A DNA stretch of 64,000 bases from positions 28,498-92,497 of the forward strand of contig JAODUP010001184.1 in NCBI GenBank assembly GCA_025642065.1. Reading direction: 5' to 3'. Shown in pieces: positions 21,637 through 35,600 of the stretch (its first letter is position 1; each line of letters starts with the position of its first letter). The translations under genes and the position numbers were made by a program. The DNA is from Paralvinella palmiformis. Its lineage: Eukaryota; Annelida; Polychaeta; Terebellida; Alvinellidae. Under the pieces are notes generated by a model. It was not told the origin of the DNA and searched no databases. It worked only from the letters and a program-made list of their open reading frames with translations.

Positions 21637-23033
21637 GAACCAAAGTTTTGGATCATTTTGTTTCCAGTAGATTGGTAACACCACATGTAAGTGTTAACAT
21701 GGTAAAAATCATAAATTAATTTGTGGATTTAAATTATTTGTAGGAAACTTCAATTCCAATTCCAAATTTATCAATTCCAATTTTTTTAAATAATCAATTC
21801 CGGAATTGAATTGAATGGCAAGTAATAACCACCTGAAGGTAAAGGTGTTAATCAATATCAAGAATTGGTTAGAAACCAGACCAGCACAGAAAATAATAAA
21901 TTCTCTCAGACAGAAAGACCGTGATAAATTTTCCATAATGCTTCAACCATACCATGCAATTGCACTGAACAACTGACCATATTCTCATTATACTTGGAGG
22001 TGCATGTTAGACAGCTACTATATTGCTTAAACAAAGAGGAAAAACTTAAACAAGAAGTTTTAAATGGAAGATTTCTCTTAATTCTGAGTAATAATTCAAC
22101 TGACAATGTAGCTGGAACAGGAGTTATTGTTTATTTCTGGTTTGGCAATTGTTTTTTTTAATACAAAATAATTCAGATTAAAACAACTTAAAGCAAATTT
22201 TTATTTAAATCAGAAAAAGATTTTTAAATAATAGTTTTATCGGGTGTTTCACATGGATGAATCTGGAGTCCATATTTTTCAGAAATAGTGTTTGAGAAGA
22301 CTCCAATATATATATATATATATTGATTGTAATTTGTATTCAAGTGTTATGCTTATTATAGTATCTTTCTTAATACTGTACAAGTTCAGCTAAGTTCTTG
22401 AAAATGCTTAATTAGAATATATTAAATAAAATGGATGATACTCTATTGTATCACATTATATTGTAATATGATGTTATAATGTAGAGTTTCAACATTGCTG
22501 AAGTACAATAATCACTAAAGAAATATTTCATCATGAGAAAAAATCTGAAATTACATTTCAACATTTTTACCATCTGTCAAGTTGCAATTCACTATTTGCT
22601 CTGTTGTTTCAGTCAGTAGCTAATTTCTTGGAAGCCATTTCCTTTAAATGCAGTGTGATAGTACTGAATTGTAAAGTCAAACTACTGCTTTATAAAAGTC
22701 TTTTTTTTGTTTGGGTACACCACTAGTTTCTTGATTTAAGAGGTCACTTATTTGATAGCATAACACAACATCTAGTACATTATTTCATTTAATCAGTAAG
22801 AACTGAGAATTTATTAGTAAATTTCAGCTTCTTGTCAGGATTGTTGTGAGCTTGAATAATATTAATTTTGAAAAACTAGAATTTTGACCTTTTATCAAAA
22901 CGTGACTTCCAGTGGTGGAAGTGAAGACCAAATGTTTTATGTACGGAGCACTAAAACATTAAAGCTACCATGTGTCTCTAGTTGTTTAAAGTGATATGCC
23001 ATCCACAATATGTTAACTAACTTTTATTTACAG
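19700..23033. other. Upstream region or intron of the ASB gene
   Basis: AT-rich DNA. A 62-bp unit is duplicated in tandem at about 21320-21429 (core AAATGGTAAATTAATTTG), with a further partial copy near 21715. Short (TA)n tracts lie at 21605-21632 and near 22306-22323. The first coding exon of the ASB gene is expected here or further left, but I could not identify it. Confidence 0.4.
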
Positions 23034-23212
23034 CTTTGAGTTATCCACTACATGAAGTTATCATTAGTAAACGCCATGATCTTCTGCATCAGCTGATAGT
23101 CGATGGCTGTAGGGTGAATGCAGGAAACTTTGATGCTGTTACACCTTTACACGTTGCATGTCTTGCTGGGGATTTCACTTCAGTTCAGATGCTTCTTCAA
23201 GCTGGTGCTAAT
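23034..23212 (+). CDS. ASB gene exon: ankyrin repeats 1-2
   Basis: Acceptor TTTATTTACAG, donor GCTAAT|GTAAGG. It starts with the last two bases of a codon. It encodes YPLHEVIISKRHDLLHQLI and TPLHVACLAGDFTSVQMLL. Confidence 0.85.
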
Positions 23213-25317
23213 GTAAGGCTTTTTATATACAAAACGTCACCCTGTTCCTTTCACATTTCTGGTATAAAATAATTTTTGGTGATCGATTACCCGGCAGTAT
23301 TGCTTTATAATGTTCCAGCCAGATACTTAGCTAGAAAAGAAATTATGGGTATCCTATTTACTGATTCATGATGCCAAGTTATTAGTTGGGTGTCATTCCA
23401 AGCTGTTATTTGTTTGAACAATTTAACTGGTACATATATTATAAGCTATATCAAGTATGGATCAAGTTATCTTTTTGAACTAACCTGTCTCCAGTTTATT
23501 ACCTGTAAAAAAATATTTCTGTTGTGCATTCAGAAAGCTTTCTGAATATAAACCTACCATTGGTTCTGACTGACACACTCACATTAAATATACCAATGTT
23601 CATGTGCTGTCTTAAACTTCCAAAATCACTCCAAGATCTGAGTTAATTTATTCCACAACTAAACAAATTAATTCAGAAATCACTTGCTTGCCAGACAGAA
23701 ATACTCTTCTTTAATCTAATGTCGTAGTATTTTTCAATTGGGGAATGATTTTCTACAAAGATGTTTAAGAGAAACATTCCTATTTCTTAATAAATATTTG
23801 ATCAATATTAGGTATTGTAATCCTAGGGGTTGAACATACCATTCCATATTGTTTAAACGTGGGAGAAAATAATGGTGTCCTGTGACATGTGCCAAACATT
23901 TACTTGTCCATCCTCGATGTATAATACGTAACGGCTTGTACCTATTGTGAGAGATTCATTGATTGTTGGACAGGTTAATGTGAGAGACATTGACGGAGCA
24001 AATCCTTTGTGCGATGCCTGCAACAATGGCAACCTGAACTCTGTGGAACTCCTATTGGATTATGGTGCCGATGTTAATCCAAAATTGAGCCTGACGACAC
24101 CATTACACGAGGCAACACTTAAAGGTAACCCTTTTTTTCAGTAGAACAATAATACATTGGGGTGTCTTTAAAATATAATTAGCTATGATCATTCTCTACA
24201 TACCTTGTTTCTATTTTAAGAAATGGGGATAAATTCTTGCAATATGATGGTTAAAGTTTTATGTAATAATAATAATAAAACATCCATGAATAAGGCACCC
24301 TTAATAGATGGAACCATTCAATGGCACCATAGAAACTTACAACCTTACGTACTAAATACCCTCTGTTAATCTCCGAGGCAGGTCACGTTCATCTTATTGA
24401 CCTTCTGGTGACTGCTGGTGCAGAGATTGAAGCCAATGATTTACATTTTGGAACAGCTTTACATGTTGCAGCTTACAAGGATCATTTGGAATGCGCTGAA
24501 CAACTTCTTCAACTTGGTAGAATATACTTTTATAAGCGTATATGCAAATTTATAGCTTGTAAATCTAACAGCTGATGCAATTAGTATAATGTTTGTTTGA
24601 TCCTCGGCTGATAATATTTCGCAGATGGTATATAATGCTGGCTTACTCATGGTGTACTGATGTATATTGCAGGAGCTAATGTTAATGTTGCTAAGACGCA
24701 CATCACATCACTACACCAAGCTGCTGCCAATAACTCTCAGCCAATGGTACAGTTACTTTTAGAGTATGGCGCCTGTGTATATGCTACAGACACAGGGGGA
24801 AAGCGACCAGTACATCTGACCCGAGTAGACACGGAAATATATCATCTTTTGAAATATGCTGAATGTAAGAGCAGTGCATATTAATGGCTCAATAATACGA
24901 TCTGTTGTACATGAAGCTAATTATCATTTGACAGCTTTATAATTGCGTTTATAATGTTTTGTAAGTATAGAGGACCATAAACAATAATGGTTGCCCCTAA
25001 AGATGCTTCACAATGAAAACATAAACGAATTATGTTATAACGAAGACTAACAGAAAAGTAATGTTAAATATACTTAAGTTTGATTTATTTATTCTTTATG
25101 GTGTACTATATTGTGTTGATTTAGAATTAGTTGCATTTCATAAGAGCCATGTGCAATATATAGTTGATCTCCTTTGTATATTTCAGCTAATCCATGGACC
25201 TTAATGGAGCTCTGCCGTTTTCGTTTACGTTGGAGTCTTGGGGTAAAAGGGCTCCAACAACTAGACAAACTCAGGCTGCCTACCTTTTTAAAACACTACG
25301 TACAGTACAAAAGTTGA
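23034..25317 (+). CDS. Ankyrin repeat and SOCS box protein, ASB13-like (5' partial)
   Basis: ASB proteins are substrate receptors of cullin-5/elongin B-C ubiquitin ligases: the ankyrin repeats bind the target and the SOCS box binds elongin and cullin. Exons: 23034-23212, 23974-24124, 24382-24516, 24673-24864 and 25187-25317. All are GT/AG and phase-consistent, giving 261 residues to TGA. Ankyrin repeats are visible as TPLHVACLAGDF, NPLCDACNNGNL, TPLHEATLKGHV, TALHVAAYKDHL and TSLHQAAANNSQ. A C-terminal SOCS box follows, with BC box LMELCRFRLRWSLG and Cul-box region LRLPTFLKHYVQY. The repeat order and the ~278-residue size of ASB13 fit best, and ASB5/9/11 are relatives. Only a short first exon is missing. 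A nearby AATAAA at about 25696 may end the transcript. It converges with SMG8. Confidence 0.88.
23974..24124 (+). CDS. ASB gene exon: ankyrin repeat 3
   Basis: Acceptor GTTGGACAG, donor CTTAAAG|GTAACC. It encodes NPLCDACNNGNLNSVELLL and TPLHEATLK. A CDAC motif sits in the same repeat position as in vertebrate ASB13 (from memory). Confidence 0.87.
24382..24516 (+). CDS. ASB gene exon: ankyrin repeat 4
   Basis: Acceptor CCGAGGCAG, donor CAACTTG|GTAGAA. It encodes HVHLIDLLVTAGAEIEAND and GTALHVAAYKDHLECAEQL. Confidence 0.87.
24673..24864 (+). CDS. ASB gene exon: ankyrin repeats 5-6
   Basis: Acceptor TATATTGCAG, donor GCTGAAT|GTAAGA. It encodes TSLHQAAANNSQPMVQLLL and a last repeat GGKRPVHLT. 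Confidence 0.87.
25187..25317 (+). CDS. ASB gene last exon: SOCS box
   Basis: Acceptor GTATATTTCAG. It encodes NPWTLMELCRFRLRWSLG and the C-terminal LRLPTFLKHYVQYKS, then TGA. The usual LPLP-type cullin-5 motif reads LPTF here. Confidence 0.85.
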
Positions 25318-27880
25318 TGACAGTATTGTGTTCATAAAATGAATTGGTGATATCTTGTCAAAATAGTATTAATTACTACTGTTTACGTTGTTATGTATTT
25401 CTTTTTGATAATAATCCCATGAAATCATTCAGCATGCATTGCTATCAATGGCATCATGTTTAATGATGTCAAATGGACTTACTTTTCCAGCAAATGAAAT
25501 TTGTTTAGCCAAATGTGTGTTCTGCCTTACTGGTTATTAATTCCCCAAAAAGGAATCATTTGGGATATTTGGGGAAAATGAAAGGTGCAGAAAGTGGCAG
25601 GTTTATTTATCAAATGTTCAGATCAGAAATATTACTTTGTAAGAACTATGAATATCTTATCGATGACCTACTTCATTGTTTTTAATCTCATCAAATAAAG
25701 GTAATGCTCAGCTAAACAGATAAACCAATTGTCTGGCTGCAATTGCTATTAAATGAACTAACCAACATGGGTTGCTTTGATAAGAAGATTGCACATTGGC
25801 AAACTCACGAGGAAGACATATTCTATCATGTGACAAATATTACTTGAAATGAAGGCTTGTATTCGAAAGCATAGTTAGTACTAATATTCTATTTAAATAC
25901 ATTATCTCACATATAAACATATTTGGAATCTTTTCAGTATTTGGAAAATAATATGCATTTCATAGTGTAATCCTATTTTATAGTTAAAGTAAAATATACA
26001 ATAATTAGCATGTAAATAAGTAATACAGTGCAGTAACTTCTTGAAGGTTGTTGTGGGTATTGGCGAGGATAAAACCAGATAACATTGCTTTCTCAAATCT
26101 GATGCAATATTAATGTTTTAAAAACATTGTAAACAATCAAGTACCATGTGTAATTGTGAAAGTAATTACATTTGCAAGGCAATCAGTTATGCTTATAATG
26201 CATCTGGACATAATAACTACTTGAGATAAAGTAATTTGATTCCAATTAATTACAATAATCAATACCAGGTCGTGATTAGCTTATCCTTAATACCCACCAC
26301 CTGACATTAATATGTTGATTAAAGTATTTCAGTTTTTATATCGGTTTTTATAATTTATCCAGTATTCGTTCTGTAACGATTTAAATTCCTGGCTGTGTTC
26401 TTGTATTCAACCCTAGTGAGTTATGCCATACGTATTCTAGTCTTAAAAGCAATACAAACTATGCCCAATTTGTGTCAATATTAAATGCTTAGTCAAGTAC
26501 AGAATAAATTCTATTTTGTAGATCATTTTTAGAAAACATTTTATGTAAGTAAATAAAGGCACCGAGTGAAAATATCAACTATTATTTTTCAAATGGAGCA
26601 TTTGCATAAACTTAAAAACACCATATTTTCATAACAATGAGGTTCCAGCCTTATGGTAACAAAAAAGTGATTGTTTTTAATATTAAACCAAATCTATTAC
26701 AATTAGTATTACAAGTGTGAAACCATGGAATTATTTAAGTGATGACTATTAATGTATTAAACCGTTCATATTTCTTATAAAATGTGTATTACAATTAGTT
26801 GACTTTTAAGTAGAAATTATTCGCCATGTAAATATATTCTCTGTATTCATGAAATAATAACATAGATGTTTAGGGTACATATCTATTTGTGCGTGTGTGT
26901 TATTTTTGTATGTGCTCTTTAATTAAATTTTTTTTTGACAGTTTACTTGTTTTAGTTTAGGAGTTATACCTTTGTTAATAAGAATGCTGTGAGTAGACTA
27001 TTACCATAATAATGATGGTCTGTGTGCAGCTGTGAAGATAATAATTCAGTAATTGAAGCACCACTTTTTAAACCTAATCTTCCATGGTGTTAGGCTGCAG
27101 TATCAGATTTGGCATATAAATAGAAAAACGTGATAATCCCACTTTGGTTTTGATCATCATATACAAAATGAATAACATCACAGAGATATTAAATGAAGGA
27201 ATACAAAACAGACCGGTTGGAAGAATATTTTTTTATTATTATTTAAGAGAAACTCTAGTGTTCTGTTTTGTAGATTTCTCAACTTTGTTCTTGTGAATTG
27301 TGAATCACTGTTCAAACATTTCTCATAAAGTACATACCTGTTCATCAACAAATGCCGGCTGTTAGAACATCTTAACATACAAATATGTGCCAATCCAAGA
27401 CATTACAATAACGAAAACCAATTTTAGTATTATTTTAATGTCTTTAGCTGGCTCAACCAAGTTCTGATGCTATTACATCTTCAGCTGCTATGGCTGCATC
27501 CATCGTTGTCTAGCCATGTGGTGATGGTTGAGTGACACTCCCATGTTTCACATTGGGTACAACCCCCATTCAATCAGACTTCAGCCAGATTCCTGGACTG
27601 TAAACATTCCTTTCAGTATTCTACATGCAGCCAATGCCTGTTGGTCTGTTGGCATTATGTATGCTCCAGTCTCACCTAAATATACATATCTATTTGATAT
27701 GCAGTCATGGAGAAACAAGCTTCTATAATAGATAACAGTAACTTAAACAGTGGCTAACTAAAAACGAAGAAATTCATTATTTGCAAAATACAATTAATCA
27801 TTGTGAGATATAATTAATTATTTGTGTAATACAATTAATGACTGCGTGTGGCCTAATTCGTGCAGAATATCATTAAATCT
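25318..27880. other. Convergent intergenic region (3' UTRs)
   Basis: It lies between the stop codons of the ASB gene (+) and SMG8 (-). It is AT-rich with no recognisable coding sequence. Candidate poly(A) signals are AATAAA near 25696 and near 26549 for the + strand, and TTTATT (AATAAA on the minus strand) near 27229 for SMG8. Confidence 0.6.
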
Positions 27881-28067
27881 TTAAGGATACGGTAATCTGA
27901 GGACCCAATAGCCTGTGCCAATGGTCGGTGCGCCATCTGGTGATGGATAGAAGACCGGACAGTGTCCTGGATGAGGACAGACACGTGGTGTGAGGCGAAC
28001 AACAAATGGTCCATCGGGTATTGTCACAAAGATACGCATCAGCTGTCCAATGTTCCCCTTGGCACTC
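27881..28067 (-). CDS. SMG8: SMG8 last exon
   Basis: Acceptor TTCTTCATAG. It encodes GNIGQLMRIFVTIPDGPFVV, CPVFYPSPDG and YWVLRLPYP, then TAA at 27881-27883. It matches the extreme C-terminal core of SMG8 but lacks the usual distal tail. Confidence 0.93.
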
Positions 28068-30221
28068 CTATGAAGAAAACACAAGAACTACCTTTGGCAA
28101 TCAACATTCGTAATTTATATTTGCATTCCACCTCAACAACAAAACAACTAGTGGAGATCATCAAGGATTCTGTCAAGTCTATTTCAGTCAGTTTTTATGA
28201 CTTGTTTACCGGAAATAATTTGGTGTTTTAATTGCCCTATAAAAATGCATGCAGTAAACCGTTCTTACCTACAGTGACAAGGATAATACAAAGGCATGTC
28301 ATTGTGTACCACTTTGCCAGCTGTCTCCTGCATTTAAAGAAAAACAAATAATGTATTGCAATAATAGTAATAACTAAATGTGAATGTTCCTCTTTCAGTT
28401 TGTTTACTTGTATAATTTTTAACCAAATTTTGAAACATCATGATTAATACTAGTCTCTGAAAATGCTACTCAGAGTAAAACCATTAGCTTTAGTATTAAA
28501 GCATATGGATGTAACTGTTTTTTGTGTATTTTGTATTTAATTGGGTACTTTCTAACAATCGGGTTTGAATGAGATCTGTCGCAAAAGTGTGGCCTTGTCA
28601 GATTAATACAACTAAAATTGATTTTAATCCATACACAGTGCTTGCATTTCTCAGTTTCAACATGATACAGTAAAATGTGAATGACGTACCATAAGGAAAA
28701 GGATTAATCTAAGTTCTGTAAGAGTTGCTTTAAGCTCTTACAGCTAGAACAAGAAATTAATAGTTATCAACAGTTTTGATTGAACTATGTAATAATAATG
28801 ACCTTGAACTGTCCTGTAACTGGTGCCTTAAATATTTTATCCGGTCCACTCAGGAAGTATCGGTGTCCCCTTGGACATTCGTACTCGAAGCCTATATACA
28901 GTCGGATACTCAGCTCACTGGTTTCTGGAAAGATAATCATAACTCGGGGTTAGAAATCAAATGTCATATACACTGTTAGTAAAACAATAAAGACCAGAAT
29001 GCGTTTTAAATAGTCACATTCAACATAACTAGTGTCCTATTTCTCTGCACAAAGTGAGGTGATGTGAACGATGAAATGCCCTTCAGCCATACACATGCCA
29101 GGCATTGAACTAAGGCGGTAGAGCACTACCAATTAGGCCCTGGAGGCACCCTCTGTGTCATATTGTAAAGGAGCTTCTAGTTATTTCCTCACACCTACTT
29201 CTCACCTTTATCAAACTTATGAGGTTTACGCTGTTTGCCTTTTCTTCCAGTAGATGTCTCCCCTATCGCTGGCCATTTGTCTCTATCTGATATGTGTACC
29301 GTGATATCCCACGGTAACAAGAAATTGCCACCATGCAAGAAGCCTGGCTGATCTACACCTAGTAAATGAAAACAATGGTAAAAATGGTTAATTACAAATT
29401 TAGACACGAAGGTATGTGCTGCATATTTTTAACACAATTGTTTTTGTGTATGTGTGTGTGTCTCCCTGAGAGAAATTGTGTAAATAAGTGAGTGAGCAGT
29501 TAATGACAGTGTGTGTGTGTGTGTGTGTGCGTGTGTGTGAATACCCCACCCTCCATAAAAGGGGCATACATAGAATCCATGTAATGTTTAGTCGATTCTG
29601 TGTAATAAACAGAACTATATTTTAAAGGATTAGAGGCTGAAGGTTTAACATACAAAACGTCTTAATCCCCCCCCCCCCACACTTCCAGGAAAGACTTTAC
29701 ACAAGTCAGAAGATGGCGTACGTCCCCTTTAAAAATTGAATAACCAGGGCATTTATCTTGAGATTCCTACCTTGGTTTGGGTTATAGATTGAATATTTTC
29801 CATGTGATAACAAATACCAGGAGGGGAACTTTGGCAGCAGATCAGCTGGACTATCAGAATGAATCATTCCTGGCAGATACTCGGTTGTGGAGACCTGGCG
29901 TAATGGTGACAGAGGTGACTCCAGATCTTCTGTTTCCATCACAACAGGACCACGTCCATCTTCATGGCTGTAACTATCCTGAGCTTTGTGACTGAAGGAG
30001 TCACTCGCACCAGACTGACCTAAAAACCGGATGGTAGTGAGAGAGTCCATAATTCATACAGTTATTACACTATGGAAACAAAATATTCACCGACGAGTTC
30101 TTTCAGTGTCTGAGTCGCTGAGACAATGTCGGTTGATGGTAGGCAACAATTCAGTAATTCTTTACACATTATAATCGGGTCCATATTTTAAGGCTTTATC
30201 TAAGCAGCACACACACACACA

Positions 30222-30256
<35 letters not shown>

Positions 30257-32568
30257 CATTTGTACAGCATTATATGAAATAGCTGAGACTTACTCCTCAA
30301 AAACATGAAAAAAATACCCAAAACGTTATTAATAGGCAAGACCTTTACCTAAGCTTAGGGCAAAGCTTAATCCTGACATACTGTGTGCCAAATCTATTTT
30401 GCTGACCGAATTCTTCCTAACTACTCCAAGCTCTGAAACATCTGCTTCGGGATCAAGCTCTTCCAAGTCCTTAACGCTGATGGCTAGCGGTACTCCGGCC
30501 TTGACATTGCTTGTGCTAGGCTGAAACACTGGCAACTCATAATGCTCCAATTTTGAGCAGCATTGAGTCTCTAACTTCAGGTAGAAGTCATAGTTTGCTG
30601 TCTGCAAAGAAATACGGCCAATAACTCAAGAAAGGTTAACAAATCTGTGACCAAAAAATACAAAGCATTATTTGACATAAATGAATGATGTGTGTAACTA
30701 ATTGATGCTAAGGTTTAAAAACGAACAAAAACAATGACTACAAAATCAACAGGTGTTACATTTATGTGGCATCACAACTAACCCTGTGATCGAAGGGGTC
30801 CTCACGTTCTGCCTGTTTATTGCCACAGTTACAGGCAGCTTTAGTCTTCACCTGGCTTGAATGTGCCATCACAGGAAGACTAGCATTGGAGTCTGTTTCT
30901 GGGATCTCTGGGACACGATGCAACTGGAATTATGATATGGTAGCTCTTTCACTTGGTGATTTAGTTAATCGACTGCTACTGTATGTTTCTCTTATATGGC
31001 TAGGTGGAAACAGAAACGCTGTGGCGCAACGGGTAATGTTTGTACACACATGTTATAAAACACTGCACACCGAATGAAAATATTTGCCATGCGTAAAACA
31101 TGTCACATCATCTGAGGTGAAAGTCTATGTGAAGAAACGAAAGGTTATTCTAGAAAGTTTTAATATAATATAATAAAAAGTTTTCTTATTCATTATACAA
31201 AAACTTAACAAAACATTACACATTACTCGCTGCCCTTAATTTGGTCAACTCTTTAAACACAACGTTTGCTCTCACAAGACATGTGACCATTGTTTGGCGT
31301 TCGTTCATGATGATTAATAAAAGCTTGCCAAGAACCGTCTCTTGAGCACATTTACATTCCTGGTCTGTCCTGAGAATCCAACCAGTTATCCATTATCTTC
31401 TAATTATCTTCATACCTGATTGACACACGGTTTTCCTGTCAGACTGATCTCTTCACATTGTTGTTTGCCAGAATGCCAAAGTCTCTCGCACTCTTCAGCC
31501 AACTGCTTCAGATACTTTTCAGCAGCTGGACCACGTGCATGCTGCCTAAACACCTGTTCCGCTTCCTGGAGCTATTATTATAAATGGCAGGCGTTTCACC
31601 GTTTTATATACAGTCATCGTTACATAGTATTAACTATTTTGAATGCTATTACAAATGTAGATTCTAAAATGATGAGAAGGTGTTTCAATGAAGTCTGATT
31701 ATTTATAATTTATAAAAACGTTTCTCACCATTCTAAAATATTGTTTTCATTAAATACATCAAACACGCACACACACACACATATATAATGTCATAAACTT
31801 GCCAATACTAATATACATCACAGTTCAAACTTAGCTGTTGCTCAATGGGACCATTATTAGTCCGGGGCAACTAAGTTATCCAGAAAGATTTCTCTGTGAA
31901 CAACTAAGAAATCAGACTTACAGTTACACTTATGTAAATGTAGCACAGTGGCTGTGTCTATATGACTGGTATTGATTATAGTGTGAACTTTTTCAGGCAT
32001 GACAGTGGCCTTTGGAAAAAACCCAGTGAAAAGCAGGAAAGGAAATCACAGAGCAAAGTGAAACACCAGCAGCTAGGGGTGCTGTAAGCCCCCGATAAAA
32101 TAGTTTTGTGCATTTTTAGGATAATCTGAGACTACTTGAGTGGGGATAAAACATGTCATCTGCAAGAGAAATTTTCTTCAAATCATCAGTTTGACCCACT
32201 CCCCATTTCCAAATACGTTACTTTCAGCTCTGGAAAAACCTGAAATCTGGCAAAAAACGGAAAACTCTCATCCCTGTTTATAATGTCTGTGACTTAGGTG
32301 TCTGTACACCTTAAGGTTGTGACCTGATTCCCAGTTGCTGGTATCTGGATCACCTTTGTACTGCATTAGTTAACTTTAGTGGCTGGACAAGTTTATAAAA
32401 TGGGACAGCTCAGACTGTCAATAAAAAATATTTAAAAAAGTTGTTTGAGTCCTCCTCAATTTTCTCCAAGGACAATGATTTTGCCATGAAAATACTTTTG
32501 TTATATAGTACCAGTATGCTTCTGTGGAAAAGTAAGTATTTTTATTTATAAATTATGAATATGTCATG

Positions 32569-32608
<40 letters not shown>

Positions 32609-35600
32609 GACTGGTTATAATTATAAACTTTGTTCCTTAATTCATTGAGATGATAAATTGTATTAGATTATAACATACGATTTAAAAAAAACTTACTTTG
32701 TTTTGATGATAACTTCTTGTATAAAATGGCGGCAGTCCCTCTCTGTAAGCACTTTCTGCCAAGGGCACAATTTTAGAACAGCGTCTAATTAGCAAGAATG
32801 AGAATTATAACTCTTTGTATTAAGAATAACAATCATATTTGTCACTTCGTTAAATAATTCAAACAAACCAACCAATCAACAGAGAACAAACTGAACTACG
32901 AAATAACACTGAACAAAAAAACAAGGTTAGTTAAATGTTGAACTGGTGTTATCTGTACCTATTATCCAAGTTAGCATCAACATAAAACATCATGACTTAC
33001 AGTTCTGAGAAGCGCCCATCAATCTCGAGCAAAGATTTCAAGGTACCAAAAGAAGAGCTCGCTCTACATTCTGGCTGATCCAGTATAAAGAAACTAAACA
33101 ACTTATTGCCAGCCTCAAGCCATGTCTCAATAGATGGTAACTGAAAGAGTGATAACGTCAGTAGATGTAATTTTCCAGGCTGAAGAATCCTTTTATTTAA
33201 GTCACCATCTGGATGTTCTGATTTATCATAAATGGTAATAAATATTGCTCTGTAACCAACTTATTTTACAAGTGGATTTTTGGCCAACTTCCCACAAGTT
33301 TTGCACAGTGCATCTCCAAAGATTGTCCATGTTTACTGATACATGGATAATTGTTATTCTTGTTCCATCATAAACTAATTGGCAGTTATCATAGAACTTC
33401 TGTGTCTTCAGCAACAATTATTCCTGACACATTGATAAAACTTACACAAATGAGTGAGTGAATATTTAGCCTTGACCCTGGTCACACCTGGGACATATGG
33501 CTGACGGGTAATGCCTTAAGAAACTATTCCAAAAACACAGATGTGACTGGTATCTGAACCTAGTACAAGAGGTTCTCAATGCAGTCCATTAACAACTGCA
33601 TCACATAAGAGTGTCTGAAAAAACTTACTCTGTCTGAATAAGCAATTATGTAGATATTAAAACTTATGAATGTAATATTTCTCCACCAGTTTATGTACAA
33701 CATGTTTTAATTATATCTCATTAAGATAATTATTCTTTTTGCATGCTGTTATTTATCTGTGTTACTTGTTTGCATGCCACAGGACTGAAGTACGCTGAAA
33801 CAAAGACCTCCAAGTAAATTCCGATATGGATGTCATATTTCAAGAAGTAGTTTAAAAAACGAACTCTTTTTGTAATTATCTATCCAAAAAATACCCGTCT
33901 CTGTAAAACATTTAGAAAAAAACTCAGTCTTACCACAAATATTGCAGGAACTGGGTTCCTACCCACATTATCATCAAAACCTTTCAGCTGCGCAAGTTCC
34001 ACATGTTGCCAGAGGAACTCTCTAAAGCCATTCTGATCCACTGTTGCTGTTGAGGTTGTTACAGTAGTAGTTCTAGCATCACCAGATCCATTGGTATTGT
34101 GGGAACTTACCAACTGCTGGTTAGCACGCCGATTTGTCTGGTAGCTTCTGCTCCTTGGTCCATCTGGCAACAAAGAAAATGTTATATACCCAAGAAAATT
34201 TAAACGGTAACACCATAAAAGTATATATAAATACCAAACCTGATGAGTATTGATCTAATATGTAGAATTATGGCCTATGGGACAACATTCCCTTCTATCT
34301 CTAATCATATTAAAATAGGGTATAATATGTGCACTCCAAGATTAATCTGCATATAAATTCTAACTCTGTTGTATGTTAACAATGTTAATTAAACTATATT
34401 TTTCATGAGAAAGTGTTGAAAAGTTTGCATTAGTCCAGCAGATGTATGTCATTTACACATGACACTGTTAACTATGGTATTGTTACAGTCCATATGAACA
34501 GACAATAAAATATATATAGAACTTATGTGTGTGTGTGTGCACGTACATGAATAGTAATGATAATGCAGCAGAAATGTGATAAAACCATATTACATTGAGG
34601 ATCCATTATGATGGTGGTTTCACATCGGTACCCATCATGTATATTGATGAGGAGATTTATTAATTATTGTTATTATTTGTGAAAAGTATGAATTAATGGC
34701 ACCTAAAATAAATTTTTCCTACAAATATATGTTTACTTGGAAGCTGCTGCATTGGAGCTCCCTTGGACTGAGTACAAAATTAATCATCAATTTATTGGTT
34801 GTGAGAACTGCTCAAAATAGTCATCGTACAATAACTTAGGAAATACTGAAATAACTTTGAGATTACTAGTGGAAACAAAAGGTGTGGTAGGCGAGACAAA
34901 CTAATTAGGTAATCGGATAACACCAAAGATTTGACCTCCCCAGTAAATTCTGGAGAAATTAAATCAGTAATATGTATTATACTTATTATAAATTATTTAA
35001 CAAATCTTATTGACATTTGTCAGAAAGTTCATTCCTTTACTTTCAGTTATTTTACATAACAGCTGTCACATTCCAAAAGTCACATACATGTATGTGATAT
35101 TTTTAATATGATAAGTATATATTTGTGTCCAATAAAAAATATGTTTAACTTTTGTCTCTTTTTTATTATTAAGGGTGTCAGCTTAAATCTTGTGACCTTT
35201 TGTTTGTGCACCAACAAATAACTTAAAAAACATAAATGTACTTATATAGTTAATGCTAACATTGGTTATATATACTTATCTATTACTAGCCGTGAATGCC
35301 TACCTAGAAACCAGCATCAAATATCTTTAATTAACATTATAACTGCTGTAAGACATTTCATTATGAATCTTTTGTTTTTATAGTTAGATATCTGAAGATC
35401 AAATTTATGGATTTTATCACACGATTGGCTTCCAATAATGCAACCACCTTTCCCACTGTTTTGTATTAATTATACATCAAAGATAGGCAGTTTTAAACAT
35501 ACAAAATCTATTTAAATATAGATCTATTACAAACGTGATTATGTATCATGTGCTTTGACATTACAGTGCTATTATGCGAATGAATATATTTTAGCTATAA

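Noticed and set aside
27178..27393. 71-codon minus-strand frame downstream of SMG8
   Set aside because: It lies past the SMG8 stop in AT-rich probable 3' UTR, with no recognisable domain.
29777..31698. Plus-strand open frames at 29777-29995, 30820-31077 and 31420-31698
   Set aside because: Each lies opposite a phase-consistent SMG8 exon on the minus strand.
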